Positions 11,901 through 22,400 of a DNA stretch of 64,000 nucleotides are shown here, piece by piece (the first letter of the stretch is position 1; every line of letters begins with the position of its first letter). Source of the DNA: Trebouxia sp. TZW2008 (Eukaryota > Chlorophyta > Trebouxiophyceae > Trebouxiales > Trebouxiaceae); the NCBI GenBank assembly GCA_002118135.1, contig BDIU01000311.1:1-64000 (forward strand), written 5' to 3'. The notes beneath the pieces were generated by a model. That model did no database searches. It was not told the origin of the DNA and saw only the letters and a list, made by a program, of their open reading frames with translations. The translations under genes were made by a program, and so were the position numbers.

Positions 11901-14779
11901 CAACTGTGCAATTAATAGATGCTGCTGTTTGACAGACAGCCTTTTATTAGCATATGTGCACACACATGTGCAAAGAATGCGCACATGCCGACAATATGTA
12001 TACAGATACAATGTGTATGTGCGCATTTGCAGCAAACTATGTGTCTGTGTGCATACATGCAGCAAACAATGTATGCAGAGCACATATGCATCAAGGATGA
12101 TGACAATGTCAGCCTGAAGCTGCTGCTTGGCTTGCGGAAGGCCTGTCATACCTTGCTACTGAAGCTGCAGCCAGTAACAAAACATGCCAGGCCTCCAAAG
12201 CGCCAGTTCTGGCAGCAGACAGGTAGACTTTTACAAACCTCTAACAGATGACATGGCCAGCAAGAAGATAGGGCGAACTTTTGCATCTTGAAAGTCTACA
12301 CATGGCCTCTACATGCAAGTCCAACTTTGAATGCAGACTGCACATGTTATAGCACATGCGGAAATGGTGTTCAAAGTCTATATATAGGTTTGACTTAGGG
12401 TATGATGAACAACATGCAGACCCTGATAGCACCCAGACATTGCGCAGCCTGCGCAGTTGCAAGAGTGCATGAGCGCTTTGAACACAGTTGCATGTCTGAG
12501 TTGTGGTTACTATGACTAGGTCATCAAGAATCACGAGAAGGCCTTACCAGCAACAGCACCATGCTGAAACAGAGTCCTCAAGGTGATGGTCTTTGTGCAG
12601 GCACTCACTTCTGCAGGCACCACAAAGCTATCGCACCAAGGCCAAGCTGTACAAGCAAGGCTTGTGAACAGCATCACACCAGCAACATGGTAGCACGCAT
12701 GAATTTTCACCGCCACAATGTTGGTACAGCAATGGATGTACTGGTGCAGCCATTATGCAGCAAGTTTGCCGCCGTGCAGCAACCTGGCCAGGGACAATGT
12801 CAGCAGAAGTAAGGGCTGGACTCAATGTGGAGTGTAGGCCTGAGTGACCTCAAGCAACAGCACTTGCGAGCACAGACTGTTGAGTTTGGCATGGTTGAGC
12901 CCGCTGTGCTTGTGCGTGGCCCACCTGAGTCTTGGCATGCGCCACAGTAATGGTCCAGAGCCCTCTGATTGGCATGCAGAAGGCGTCCAGACTTTTCAAA
13001 CAAAAACATAAACACCTGAACAACATAGCTTAGGCTGAAGACTGCAAATTGTGTGACTGCAAATTGAGAGACTGCAAACAGCACGTGCATCAAGTTGCTA
13101 GGTGTTGTGCGCACTGTGGTGTGATGTGATGGCAGGCAATAGTCAGTTACCAATAGCGCATTGGATGTCCTCCATGAGCTGGCGTGCAGTTCATGGGAAC
13201 GTTGACATCACGCTGGCTGGCCATGAACTGGCTGCAAGCGGGCCTCAGGTGTTGCATTGTTGATCAATCATGTGACAACGCTGTAAGCTCAGCAACTTGA
13301 GCATCACTCAGGACAGATGTCTGATTGCTGCAAAGCCAGACAGAACTTGAAACAACCACACGTGGCGCCTGTGCAGAAATGTGCGGTCTATTGCTGTGCA
13401 TTTACTCAGTGCAAAAGACTTACTGGGTTATTATGGTACATGGTAGCAATGCGTGTGGAGGTGACACTGAGCAGCTCCTCCATCTCATACAGCCAGCACA
13501 CCTCAACCTGACCAGGCTGAACCTCCACTCTCATTGGCTGCAGCAAAGCAAGTAATTCGGCTTGTATGATCTGGTGCAGGTTGGCACAAGTGGCTCGGAC
13601 CAAAGTGGCGGAGTCAGATTGCTGTCTCTGCATGCTGATGGGCCTAGCAGGGTTGTGGCTGAATGTGATGATTATGATGATTCTTGATGTCAAGGCTGAC
13701 TATGCTAAGCTGTCTTTGAGGCAATGCCATGTCTGACATAGTCTTGAGCACAATTTTAGCTTGCAGTGCAGTGGTGAAAGCCGAGCGATCTCCATACACA
13801 GATATTGTCCGGTTGAGCAGCAAAACAGACGTGCCAAGATCCTGAGCTGTAGAAAATCATGTTTATGACGCCTACAGATGCAGCTTTTGACTGGATCCTT
13901 GCATGCACAGAAGAGCTTGCAACTGCATCTGCTGACCACCCTGCTGAGAGTGCAACTTGATTTTCTGGTCACTCTGCATACATCACTAGATCAGAGCAAA
14001 CTGACCTTTGTGATCAAAGTGCATAGGCCAACTTGATTAATGCGCCAGTTGTCATAGAATGGCCGCAGGTACTGCAAGTCCATCCATTTCCTTGTTGTAA
14101 GCTCCTACAGGCATATCTCACATCGTCACTTCTCAAATGTCAACACCATCCAGCTCATTTACAATTCTGAAAACCAGTACACTTCCTAGCATACATTGCT
14201 AAGTGTGTGTGGCACAAGTCTTGTCTCGCCAAGTAGGCTTGTCAGATCATTTAGACAATCCAGAACCCTCAGAGCATTCAGCGCTTGTAGAGTCAAGCAC
14301 TTACCTTCCTGAGCATCTGCTGTCCTGATGCCAAGCGTGCTTTTCTTTCAGCAGCTGGCATTGCATTGTGTACGTCCAAAATAGCCTCAGGAGATCGAAA
14401 ATCGCCAAAGCGCTTGCGTGTTGCGGAATTGACATGTATTGCCTTGTAGAACTCCTCAGTCTCACCTTTGCTGCAGGCATTCCACACAAGAATAAGACTT
14501 TGGGCGTGCAAAATGAAATGAGGATCAAGTGCCTGTAGACTGCTGCTCTACCTTCCAAGAGGGTACTTGATCCAAAGCAGTAAAGCTGGAATTGAGCTTT
14601 CCTCCAGCAGCTCAAGTTCCGAGAGCTGCCACACCCTTCCAGCAAGAAACGATGCAGGGGCAGCTTCTTGCACATTGGCCTGTTCCTCCGGGTACCGTGG
14701 CACTGCAAGGTGCAAATCAGTCAGCATCTGACGCAGGATCCATACGGTCAAGACGGTGACATAGCAGCGCACCACTCAT
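2903..14779 (-). CDS. PAS-domain class I 3',5'-cyclic-nucleotide phosphodiesterase (844 aa, 21 exons)
   Basis: It hydrolyses cAMP and/or cGMP. The exons are 14779-14773, 14702-14552, 14470-14305, 14104-14006, 13537-13424, 13015-12925, 12610-12548, 11819-11671, 11102-10999, 10293-10107, 9639-9484, 8593-8441, 8086-8033, 7725-7532, 6141-5980, 5613-5505, 4910-4809, 4513-4403, 3927-3832, 3469-3389 and 3088-2903. All are phase-consistent. Residues 20-110 look like a divergent PAS fold. About 175-310 is a second PAS domain (FLFEKSGRLLHANQRAL through VFNMTQRKVL). A coiled coil covers about 295-350. The catalytic domain (about 500-830) has HNAIH (H561, H565), HDYGHGGVNNDF (H603, D604, H607), ENHHLAA, TDMKKHF, CADIGH (D731) and the invariant nucleotide-binding Gln in SQVGFF (Q783), so all metal ligands are present. 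The 7-nt first exon (MSV) is the least certain part. cAMP versus cGMP preference cannot be read from sequence. PAS control by light, redox or ligand is inference. The introns carry many decayed exon copies. Confidence 0.9.
4556..4645 (+). mobile_element. LINE-like retrotransposon 3'-end fragment
   Basis: This lies antisense inside an intron of the phosphodiesterase gene. Plus-strand translation gives RLVWQDRTCATHL, matching the tail WRDRTCATQT of the longer copy at 46.2 kb. The noncoding 3' tail (CTAGCATGCATGCTAGAACA) is also shared. It is severely 5'-truncated and dead. Confidence 0.6.
6194..6942 (-). repeat. Array of decayed copies of the phosphodiesterase HD-motif exon
   Basis: Clear degenerate copies of the first half of the exon at 6141-5980 lie at about 6194-6290, 6333-6427, 6479-6565, 6602-6700 and 6848-6942, with a weaker one near 6742-6790. 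They keep words such as GTGAGGTCATC, CTCATGATGCCGCCATGAG and CATCAGCATATG in the same order. The second half, encoding HDYGHGG, is not repeated. They carry substitutions and indels, so they are intronic relics rather than usable exons. The intact exon is the 3'-most member in gene orientation. Confidence 0.85.
7140..7995 (-). repeat. Partial copies on both sides of phosphodiesterase exon 14
   Basis: The intact exon is 7725-7532. Copies of its 5' half (start DAEHNWHFDIFSF) lie upstream at about 7995-7905, where the frame is intact, and 7855-7795, where it is frameshifted by an extra G. Copies of its 3' half (LCNYLQSLESGYNPLPYHN) lie downstream at about 7385-7290, near-identical and including the splice donor GTAAGC, and at about 7215-7140. 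A short one lies near 7460-7425. This pattern fits tandem duplications whose ends fell inside the exon. Confidence 0.85.
8660..9095 (-). repeat. Decayed copies of phosphodiesterase exon 12
   Basis: Fragments of the exon at 8593-8441 recur upstream. About 8715-8660 and 9060-9025 match its internal CACTTGACTGTGACCATCCA region. About 8960-8915 matches the acceptor-proximal CTGGTGCTGCAAGCCG and the following GGTGGTGTCAGCTAC. None keeps a full open frame. Confidence 0.75.
9757..10442 (-). repeat. Decayed copies of phosphodiesterase exons 10 and 11
   Basis: A copy of the start of exon 11 (9639-9484) lies at about 9818-9757, including an acceptor-like CTGCATTCAG boundary. For exon 10 (10293-10107), a copy of the 3' half (NTPIDETLSVLRSLIM) lies downstream at about 10005-9908. 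A copy of the 5' half (NKELEKLNDMI-like) lies upstream at about 10442-10335. The intact exon is the only one that joins in phase with both neighbours. Confidence 0.8.
10777..10845 (+). repeat. Long G homopolymer tract
   Basis: Runs of 13 G (10789-10801) and 26 G (10812-10837) are separated by a short CCCC-containing spacer. They lie in an intron of the phosphodiesterase gene, so the transcript carries poly-C and the template strand poly-G. The exact length is unreliable in most sequencing. Strong G-quadruplex potential is inference from composition. Confidence 0.85.
14180..14265 (-). mobile_element. LINE-like retrotransposon 3'-end fragment
   Basis: This lies in the intron between phosphodiesterase exons 3 and 4 (14304-14105). 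Minus-strand translation reads DKPTWRDKTCATHT, closely matching the 46.2 kb copy, followed by the shared tail (CTTAGCAATGTATGCTAGG). Only the terminus remains. Confidence 0.6.
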
Positions 14780-15536
14780 GCTGACTCGCGCTGCGTACAG
14801 AGCTGCATAGTCCTGGTGTGGAGGACGTGTGCCGTTTACAGCAGAGAGGCAAGTTTGAAGGCAAACACCAAGTCGCTGTCACGGTCTAATTCACGCCCTG
14901 TGCGCGCCTGACTTACGGCCGAACAATGCGCTTTGCGCATCCATGCGATGCTCTTGTCACGCCAACCGCATGTCTCCCATGATTGCTGACCAGCATGCAG
15001 CTGAAGATCTCAGCAGTTGGCAATTCTCAAGTGTTGACCGAAGGAATCTGAAGCTTCACACACTTGCACACAACTGATTTGGCGCTTCACGTGAGATGCG
15101 CCAGTGAGCCATACGGCTGCTCAGCGGCAAAAGTCACACCACAGACTGGCTACACTCTCGACAAGTTCATTATATGCTGACAACGGGAGGTGTGCATCCT
15201 CGTAGCTAGCCTCTGAGACAGGAAGATCAGAGTGATCAGTTTCTGCCAGATCAGCACCAAAGCCACAGGGTATGTAAGCACAGAAGGCACAAGCCACGCT
15301 GCCTAAGGCCCAAACTGCTGCCCCTTGCTTGCAGTCTCGCCGCATTTGGCTCATGCTGTACGCTTGCAAGCCTTACGTCCACATGATTGTTCAAGCAAAC
15401 ACCTTTTTCAAAAGATCTTGAAGAAGCACAGACCAAACTGTGCAAAGGTGAGTCCATTGATATAAGGTTTCGCTCAACTTCTGTTGAAACAACTTGCAAA
15501 AGCCAAATCGCAAGCTGCAGGCCAGCTTGTGCGGTC
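14780..15536. promoter_or_regulatory. Head-to-head intergenic region
   Basis: This separates the phosphodiesterase start (-) from the second LRR gene (+), so it should hold both promoters. I see no TATA box or other named element, and no credible gene. Confidence 0.35.
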
Positions 15537-16811
15537 ATGGAAGCCTGCGGTTCCTATGAAAGCTGCATTCTGGCTGACCTGTTGTACAAAGTTCCAATTC
15601 TCATTTCTTTCTTGCCCCCAGAGTCTTTTGCAATTGCGCTGGCATGTAACAGAGAGCTGCGCCATTGCATGCATCACCTGATTTGGAAAGTGACAATGGC
15701 AAACGAGAAGGGGATTCCTTTGCTCAGCAAGCACAGCTGGTCTCAACTTTCAGTTGTCCTTATGCCAGAAGACAGATGTGCCTACAGTTTGACCTGGCCA
15801 AAACACAGCAAAATTGAGCTCCTGGCAACCATTTGCTTTTCACAGCACGGCTGGAAAAGCACAGCTTTCCTGGTTAGACCAGTCCCACAACAAGGAGTGT
15901 TGGGTCTGTGTGGGGCCTGGCGCCACATTGGTGGCCTCTGTGCTGCCACGTATTTCTTCTGGATATCCGTCTTCTGCTGGGCCTTGTACCTCTTCCTGCT
16001 AACGACAGCACCAGGCATGTTACTACTCTTGAACGCGGATATAGTAATCAATCAACCAGGATTGAGCAAGAAAAAGAGATGGCTGCTGCTTCATCACACA
16101 TTGAAGCTTGCTTGGCACAAGAGGCACAGCAGTATGGGCTTAAAAACTGTTGAGCTTCCTTTTGAGCATTTGCCGCCTATTGCAAATTTTTTATCAACAA
16201 GAAGCACCTACACATTCACTCTTACACGTCTCTCCATGAGCAACACCAAACTAGGGGATGCAAACATTGCACAACTGCTGAAAGGCACCTTTGCAGTGCT
16301 GATTGCGCTTGATTTGAGTGGCAACTCCTTGGGTTTGTGCACAATGAGAGCTCTTGGGCAGTCTTCATTTCCTGTGTTGAAGCACCTATGCCTGACAGAT
16401 GCCAGCATTGACAACGTGAAACTTGAGCAGCTGCTGACAGCCCCCTGGCCACAGCTCCAGTCTTTGAACTTGTCTTGTAATCCGTTTGGCAACAATGCTG
16501 TGGTGCACTTTGCTCCAGGAAAAATGACAGCCCTTATGAGTCTGAATTTGTCTGGGACTTGCCTTACTGGCAAACATGGGCTGGCAACACTCATGCACAA
16601 TCAAGGCCTGGGCTGGCAGTTCTTTTGTTGTTTGACTCTGGACATAACTTTACTCTGCAAGTCAGATGTTTGTTCATTGCTCAATCTCACATGCAGCAAT
16701 GCTACCACCTCAAACAATCCATGGCTAGAGCTGTCAAGGCACTCAATGTTTGACTTGCAAAACTTTCACAGCGTAGCTTGGCCTCGCCTTCAAAAAGTAA
16801 AGTTCATGTGA
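15537..16811 (+). CDS. Single-exon F-box-like, transmembrane, leucine-rich-repeat protein (424 aa), paralogue of the 0.3-kb gene
   Basis: The open frame runs upstream without an ATG. The first ATG at 15537 (MEACGSYESC) matches the paralogue's start. The N-terminal ADLLYKVPILISFLP with LACNRELRHC repeats the F-box-like block of the gene at 0.3 kb. A hydrophobic hairpin (AATYFFWISVFCWALYLFLL and onward) is near residues 145-180. LRRs occupy the C-terminal half (ALDLSGNSLGL, SLNLSCNPFG, SLNLSGTCLTG). The two proteins align end to end, with a loop of different length after the membrane segment. The pair sits on opposite strands flanking the phosphodiesterase gene, which suggests an inverted duplication. 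The function is unknown. Confidence 0.75.
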   Translation: MEACGSYESCILADLLYKVPILISFLPPESFAIALACNRELRHCMHHLIWKVTMANEKGIPLLSKHSWSQLSVVLMPEDRCAYSLTWPKHSKIELLATICFSQHGWKSTAFLVRPVPQQGVLGLCGAWRHIGGLCAATYFFWISVFCWALYLFLLTTAPGMLLLLNADIVINQPGLSKKKRWLLLHHTLKLAWHKRHSSMGLKTVELPFEHLPPIANFLSTRSTYTFTLTRLSMSNTKLGDANIAQLLKGTFAVLIALDLSGNSLGLCTMRALGQSSFPVLKHLCLTDASIDNVKLEQLLTAPWPQLQSLNLSCNPFGNNAVVHFAPGKMTALMSLNLSGTCLTGKHGLATLMHNQGLGWQFFCCLTLDITLLCKSDVCSLLNLTCSNATTSNNPWLELSRHSMFDLQNFHSVAWPRLQKVKFM

Positions 16812-19800
16812 TATTTGCTTTCTTAAGTTTGTGAGCTACCGTTGGACAGTAGGGATCGAGTGAATCGGATACAGAAATTTGTCAAGAATAGCACACAAAC
16901 TTAAAGAGGACATTTTGCGTGAGTGCCTCACATGCATACAACAGACTCTGTACGCACATCATACGCCTTTGCTGAGCAGTCCCCAGCTTGAGTGGGACGG
17001 CAACAGTCCACAACATGGGCCAAGCATAACATGTTGCACAATACAGCATGTACATTTAGACATCCAAGAGTTGCAGTCCTGCCACACCAAAATTTGTGCA
17101 CAGGATATGTCAGACAGTGATGTGCACCTAGCTGATTGCGTGATGGTAAATCAGAGTCTACAGTCGATGCAGAAGGCCAAGTGGTGCTTTGCACCTCGCA
17201 CATCTATGTGTGCTGATTGTGCAAAGCTGCATTCCTGTTTAGCATTTCATTTCTGAAGGCGTGCTCCCAGGACTCTGTGCAATCTATGCAATAGAGTGGA
17301 CTTTTTTTGGTTCCAGCCTTGACACAATCATGGCTGTGGGTTGCTTGGATGACTCACAAGAATTAGCTTTGTCAGCCTTGAATGGCCTTCCAAGGGTCTG
17401 CCTGAAGGACAAGCTGTTTGTGATTATTGCAATTTCACAATACAATGTCAAAGTGTAATATCAATGTAAACTATGTCGATCCTTCAGAAGCAAAAGTGTG
17501 TGCAAGTGTCAGTTGCATTCAATCACTCAAACTGCGAAACGTCTGGTATTTCATGTAACTCATGCATAATGCATCGGTGTTAATGGTGCCTGTGGGCAAC
17601 TGTCATGATGCTTGAGAAAGATAAGAGACTCAGTGACTGCAATTGGGTCAGCGTCAACCAGGATCAGACATAAGACAAGTCTGAAACTGCTGCATGCAGC
17701 CGCCAGACTGGTCAGGTGATGTAGCCTGGAGTTGAACGGTGCATAACTGGGGGTTCAATGGTGCATAAACAGCCAGCTACACAAGGCTGCATGGGTGTCA
17801 GCATCGCAGGAAAGAAAAGGGAAAAACAACATCTGTCCTAACAGGAGCCTCTGTCTGTAGAGGCAGCCCATAACTGCTGCTCTAGAGCAGTGACCAGCAG
17901 ATAATTGACCAGTGGGGGGTCAGCCCAGGGGGCAGCCCTTCGACTTTTGCGTTTTTGATTGCAGGAAAAGCTGACTAGCTTTGATTGCTGCAAGCTGTGA
18001 TTGCTGCTGTACACCATGGTGCATGAAACCCCAGAGTCATGGCATTGCCAAACCAAATCCCTTGATAGCCTAAAGGGGTCAACAGGCTGTACGTCAATCT
18101 GCTTTGGTTCTTTTCATCTGTTGTCTATGCATGACCACATCTTTCCGTTGTCCATGACTGTGAGTTGTCTTGTTTGTACATTGCAAATGCAGCTTGGTGA
18201 GATAATGCAAAACAGGTTTGCTTTCTAGATAAGTGACCCTTGAGCTGCGCCCTTGACAGCACTAGGGCCTTGAGGAGATGGGGGGCTTCACTGCTCTGCC
18301 TGTCGCTATCAAGATCTTGTCAACCTGCAGTGCATTCAGCGCGCATGGCACAGCTAAAGCACAGAATGGCTTTGAGCTCTGCTGCCTGTGGCTTTCAAGG
18401 TGTTGTTAGCCTGCAGTCCACGGAGCAAGCATGTCATGGCTATGCAGCCAGCTATCTTTCACTGCTGTTGTAGCGTTCTGGTAGGAAATCAGGCACCCAC
18501 CTGTGCAGCGACATGCAAGCTGTAGGCCTTGAGGCTGAACGCCCTGGATCAAGGCCAAATTGAAGCCAAAAATTGGCCCGACACTATTGATGTATGACTT
18601 TGTGCAGCTTGAGTGTCAAGAGCTAGCAGCAGGCAGTGTTGCCAGAGCAGGGTGCAAGTCTTCACAGTATCATGCAACAAGGCATGCACCACTGCTTAAT
18701 GACGACAGCCGCCGCTATTCAGGAACAGGAGCTATGCACAGTAATACATGCAGAGTGCTTGACAACAGTCGCAATGCATCAGCAAGCAGAATTTCATGAG
18801 CAAGCTGCACATCTGCATATGCATCAGGCAATAACAATGTACTGACAGCTCCCTCTATTCACCAACAGATGCTGCACACTGGTGTATGTGCATTGTTTGA
18901 CGTCAAACGCAATGCAGTAGCAGGGAGAGGCTGAGCAGACGCTGCACATTTGGTCATGCATCTAGGCGCACAGGAATACCTGACGACAACAGCTGCTACC
19001 ACTCGGAACCAGGTCCTGCACACTGATGTACATTTTGGGGTTCTGCTTCAAGGTTACAGTGCATCAGCGGGCAGTGTTTGCTGAGCAAGCCGCCCATCTG
19101 CATATGCATCTAAGCATACAGACATGCTTTGTGACGACTGTAGTGAGTGCTGCACACTGATGTGGATGTAGAATCTTTGACAGCACTTACCATGCATCAG
19201 CAGGCATTATGTGCTGAGCAGACTGCGCATTTGCATATACATTCAGGCATACAGAGATGCCGGGTAAGACAGCTGTCACTGTTCAGCAATAGGTGTTGCG
19301 CCATGATGTAGATGCAGAGTCTTCGATCACGGTTGCAATGCATCAGCAGGCAGTAAATGCTGAGCAGAGTGCACTTTGCATATGTATCCAGGCAGGGATA
19401 CCACACTGCCTGATGACGGCAGCTGCCGTCACTCAGTAACAATTGTTGTGCACTGATGCACATGCAAAGGTGTTTTCACAGTTGCAGTGCATCAACAAGC
19501 GGTATGTGCTGAGCAGTCTGCACATCTGCATATGTGTCCAGGCATCCAAAAATCCCATGCCTTTGCATCTCCTGTATTCAGCAAGAGATGCTACGCACTG
19601 CTTTACCTATACAGTGATGCCGGTTGATGCCATGGCGACATGCAAATCACTTTGTATCAGCTGACTGCTAACCAGGATCAGCAGGTAGGGCTTCTGCAAG
19701 TTTTCAGTACCTGCCATGGTGCCATGGCTTTGCACGGCAGATATGACTGATGTCTGCGGGTCAAAGACGTTTGAGGTCGCTTGACCTGTCTTGTCAACAT

Positions 19801-20546
19801 GAGAGTTGCACAGTCAGGAGTTAGCAGAGGCATGCACATGATCCTGCATTGCGTTGCTGCTGATGAGGTGTACAAGGCCTGCCTGGGTTTTGCCCAATAA
19901 CACAACCTTTGGGGAGTGTCAGCTGGGAGGTTAGAGTCATTCAAGCTATTCTTTTGCTTGCTTGAATCAATGCTATGCAGGCACGCATGCTGTCACGACC
20001 TGTACTCGTGCATGAAAATGTCAATGACACCCGTCACTGTCTGCTCAAGTGGAGCAGCAGCAGAACACGCCATTTTGGAGATTTTATGTAACTCCTGTCA
20101 TTGTCAGAGTTGAGGCTTGTCATTTGCTATGTAGCTGTCCTGTCCAGGTGGGTGACTGCCGCTTGTTTCGAGCTCAAAGATTCAACACAGCAGCACTATT
20201 GGTATGCTGGTGCATGCTGTTATGTGATGGATACAATGTGCATCTTGGCGAGCGTGGCAGCTGAGAGGCAACAAATGCGGTGGCACGGCAGACTTGCACC
20301 TGTCGCTAATGCTTTACAAGGTACCAGCAACGTTTAAACTCAAACAGATTTCAGCCCTTGCGTTGTCAAGACATAAGATTACACACTGTCTGTGCTGGTT
20401 GCATGGCAAAAAGCAGGGCGCCTGATGGTCTCAAACTCAACAAAATCTTGCAGTTCAGGCTTAAAAAGCAGACAAGTACGACAGTCCATTTTCATCTCAC
20501 AATACCAACACCACAATCTTGTGTAATGTTCATGCTTGCAAAGTTG
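16812..20546. other. Long region without a recognised gene
   Basis: There are only short, low-quality open frames. TGTAA, the usual green-algal polyadenylation word, occurs near 17453 and 17464, so a 3' UTR of the upstream LRR gene could extend to there. A roughly 80-bp tandem duplication lies near 18.29-18.44 kb (shared core GCCTGTGGCT and TTAGCCTGCAGT). The main content is the tandem array listed next. An unrecognised spliced gene at 19.65-20.3 kb cannot be excluded. Confidence 0.4.
18636..19640. repeat. Degenerate ~130-140-bp tandem repeat array (about seven units)
   Basis: Each unit contains, in order, GCATCAGCAGGCAGT, GTGCTGAGCAG, CACATCTGCATATGCATC, CAGGCATACAGA, GATGACGGCAGCTG, ACTCAGCAACAG and GCTGCACACTGATGTA. 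Units differ by many substitutions and small indels. One unit contains a good splice-donor-like GGTAAGT on the minus strand. It may be an ordinary minisatellite. It could also be an old array of duplicated exon/intron pieces like those elsewhere in this window, but no intact parental exon was recognised. Confidence 0.8.
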
Positions 20547-22400
20547 CTACCCCAGCCTGTGAGGTCCATGAGACTGTGATGCGTCCCTGGCAGGGGAGCA
20601 CAAAATGGCCAAGAGCGTTGCCCAAGCTGGAATGGGCCTTGCTTTGATCAAGCAATTCTTACATGCAGGCATTAGACCAGGTTCAAAAACCCTTGCTCCA
20701 TGAAAATCGTCAATGTCTACAGGGTGCACATGCAGCATGTACAGCTTTGGAAGGCACCAGATGTGTGGAATAATCTCAACTGTTGCTTGTGGCCAACGCC
20801 TTGCATGTGTCGACCAAAACACCGTTACTTTGGCTGGTGCCTCATGCAATCTTTGCTGTGACAAGAAGGCTGCTTGTAGTCCATCGATGTCAGACACAGA
20901 AATCCCAGTGAGGCCACGCAAATCAATGTGTTCCAACTTTTGGCATTGCGACCCATCATGCCATCTGCCAGGAAGGCAAAGCGCTGCATGGCAGGGAATG
21001 CTGCAGCGATCCTCTCAAGTCCTGTTGCCTGGACATGGGTACAGTTGATCAAGGTCAGGCTTGTCAACCCTGCTTGGTTCTTGAAAGTTCTGCCTGAGAT
21101 TTGTACTACTACAGGCTGCACAATGGTCAATTGCTCCAGGTTGGACATGCTCTGGAGCTGCTCGCACCTTGTGTCGTCCAGCCGCCATAACATGAGCTCT
21201 TTGATGTTAGCCATGCCTGTACTCAGGGATCTTAAAGCTAGTGGACGCATTTCTCTGCAGTCATATATTGACAAACGAATTTCAGGCTTGGACAAGTCGG
21301 ACACCACTGCTGCACATGACATGCTCAAACTTTGAACTCTGAGTACCAATAGCGTGATGGAAGACAAGTTTTGCAGTGCTTGGTATGTTTCCAACTCCCA
21401 AACAAGGCTGGTCAGCTGTACGCGCTTCAGACTGGATTTGCTGCTCAGCAAGACATCAGGGCCTGTACCTATAGGGCCACAGCATTGCAATGTCAAGTCT
21501 TCCAGCATGACAAGGTGACCAAGAGGCTGGTAATTCACATGTCGACTTTCACAGGACAGATGTAGCTTGGTCAGGTATTTCATGCTGGCAAATGTATCAC
21601 AGTTGGCGCTGCTTAGGTGTGAGGCTTGGATGCACAGTTCTTGCAGCGACTTGGCTGAGGACAAAGCTGCCAAGTGTGTTGGCTCAAAATTCCTCATGAG
21701 ACTGGCTGAAGGTTTGCCTTGTACAAGCTGATCTGACTCTGCGTGGTGGATGATGCTGTGAAGAAATGGCCCAAGACTCTCCACTGCAGCAGAAAGTGGC
21801 GTGTAACATTCATTGAGCTGGGCACTAAGGCGCACACAAATGCCTTCCTCAAGCAATCGCCTTGATTCAGCAACCACTGCTATGCTGTGCTGAGTTTCAG
21901 AACCAAAGGCAAATTGCAGCATGACGGTGATGTCCAGATTGACATCCAGCGGTTTACCCTGCAGTCACGCGCAAGTGGTATGCAGACTAATCTGCATCAA
22001 GGCTGGTCTGGGGATCAAAAGATTCAATTGGTGACGGCGTTCCCGGCAGAAACCGACTCACCAGACCGTGTACCTCAGCAAGCATGGTTGCACATTCACA
22101 AAGGTGCAGCCGATGATCCACACTCAGACTGAATTTGACTCTTGGATAGGTGGTGATTATCCCCTGCTCGCTGAGGATCTTGAGCTTTGAGCTTATTTTG
22201 TTTGGCATGGTCGGTATTGAAACTTCAAAAGAGGCAATTCGACGGGCCAGAGAGGACCATTGCGAGGCAATTTGTCTGGCGTTCCAGCAGTCTTTCGCAG
22301 GCAGGCTCAGTAGCACTCTCTCCAGCACTTCTGCAGGTGCATCGCTCCAGCCGCCCTGCGTGCAAAACGCTGCGATGAGTATCATTCGAGCGCAAGACAC
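20547..22400 (-). CDS. F-box / leucine-rich-repeat protein with one probable frameshift
   Basis: Exon 1 (22400-22062) begins with an F-box (WSDAPAEVLERVLLSLPAKD, then WSSLARRI). A 103-bp intron (donor GTGAGT, acceptor CTGCAG) joins in phase 0 to an exon starting GKPLDVNLDITVMLQFAFG, followed by irregular LRRs (LTKLHLSC, LTSLTLINCTHV, IKELMLWRLDD). The LRR pattern leaves this frame near 20.94-20.97 kb and resumes in another (KLEHIDLRGLTGI), running to a stop at 20547. No intron fits there. A single missing base in a G run (ATGATGGG) would restore one frame. F-box proteins are substrate adaptors of SCF ubiquitin ligases, with LRRs as the usual substrate-binding part. An SCF role here is inference. 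It is either a recent pseudogene or a sequence error. Confidence 0.65.

Noticed and set aside
13151..13260. Possible phosphodiesterase exon (FMASQRDVNVPMN)
   Set aside because: No splice combination keeps frame with the PAS exon. Direct joining of exon 5 to exon 6 gives a better PAS sequence (HNNPVFMFLFEKSGR).
15387..15536. N-terminal extension of the second LRR gene (FKQTPFSKDLEE)
   Set aside because: It lacks an ATG, and the paralogue aligns from the ATG at 15537.
18636..19640. Possible CRISPR-like array
   Set aside because: The units are contiguous and diverged, without constant repeats separated by unique spacers, and this is a eukaryotic nuclear region.
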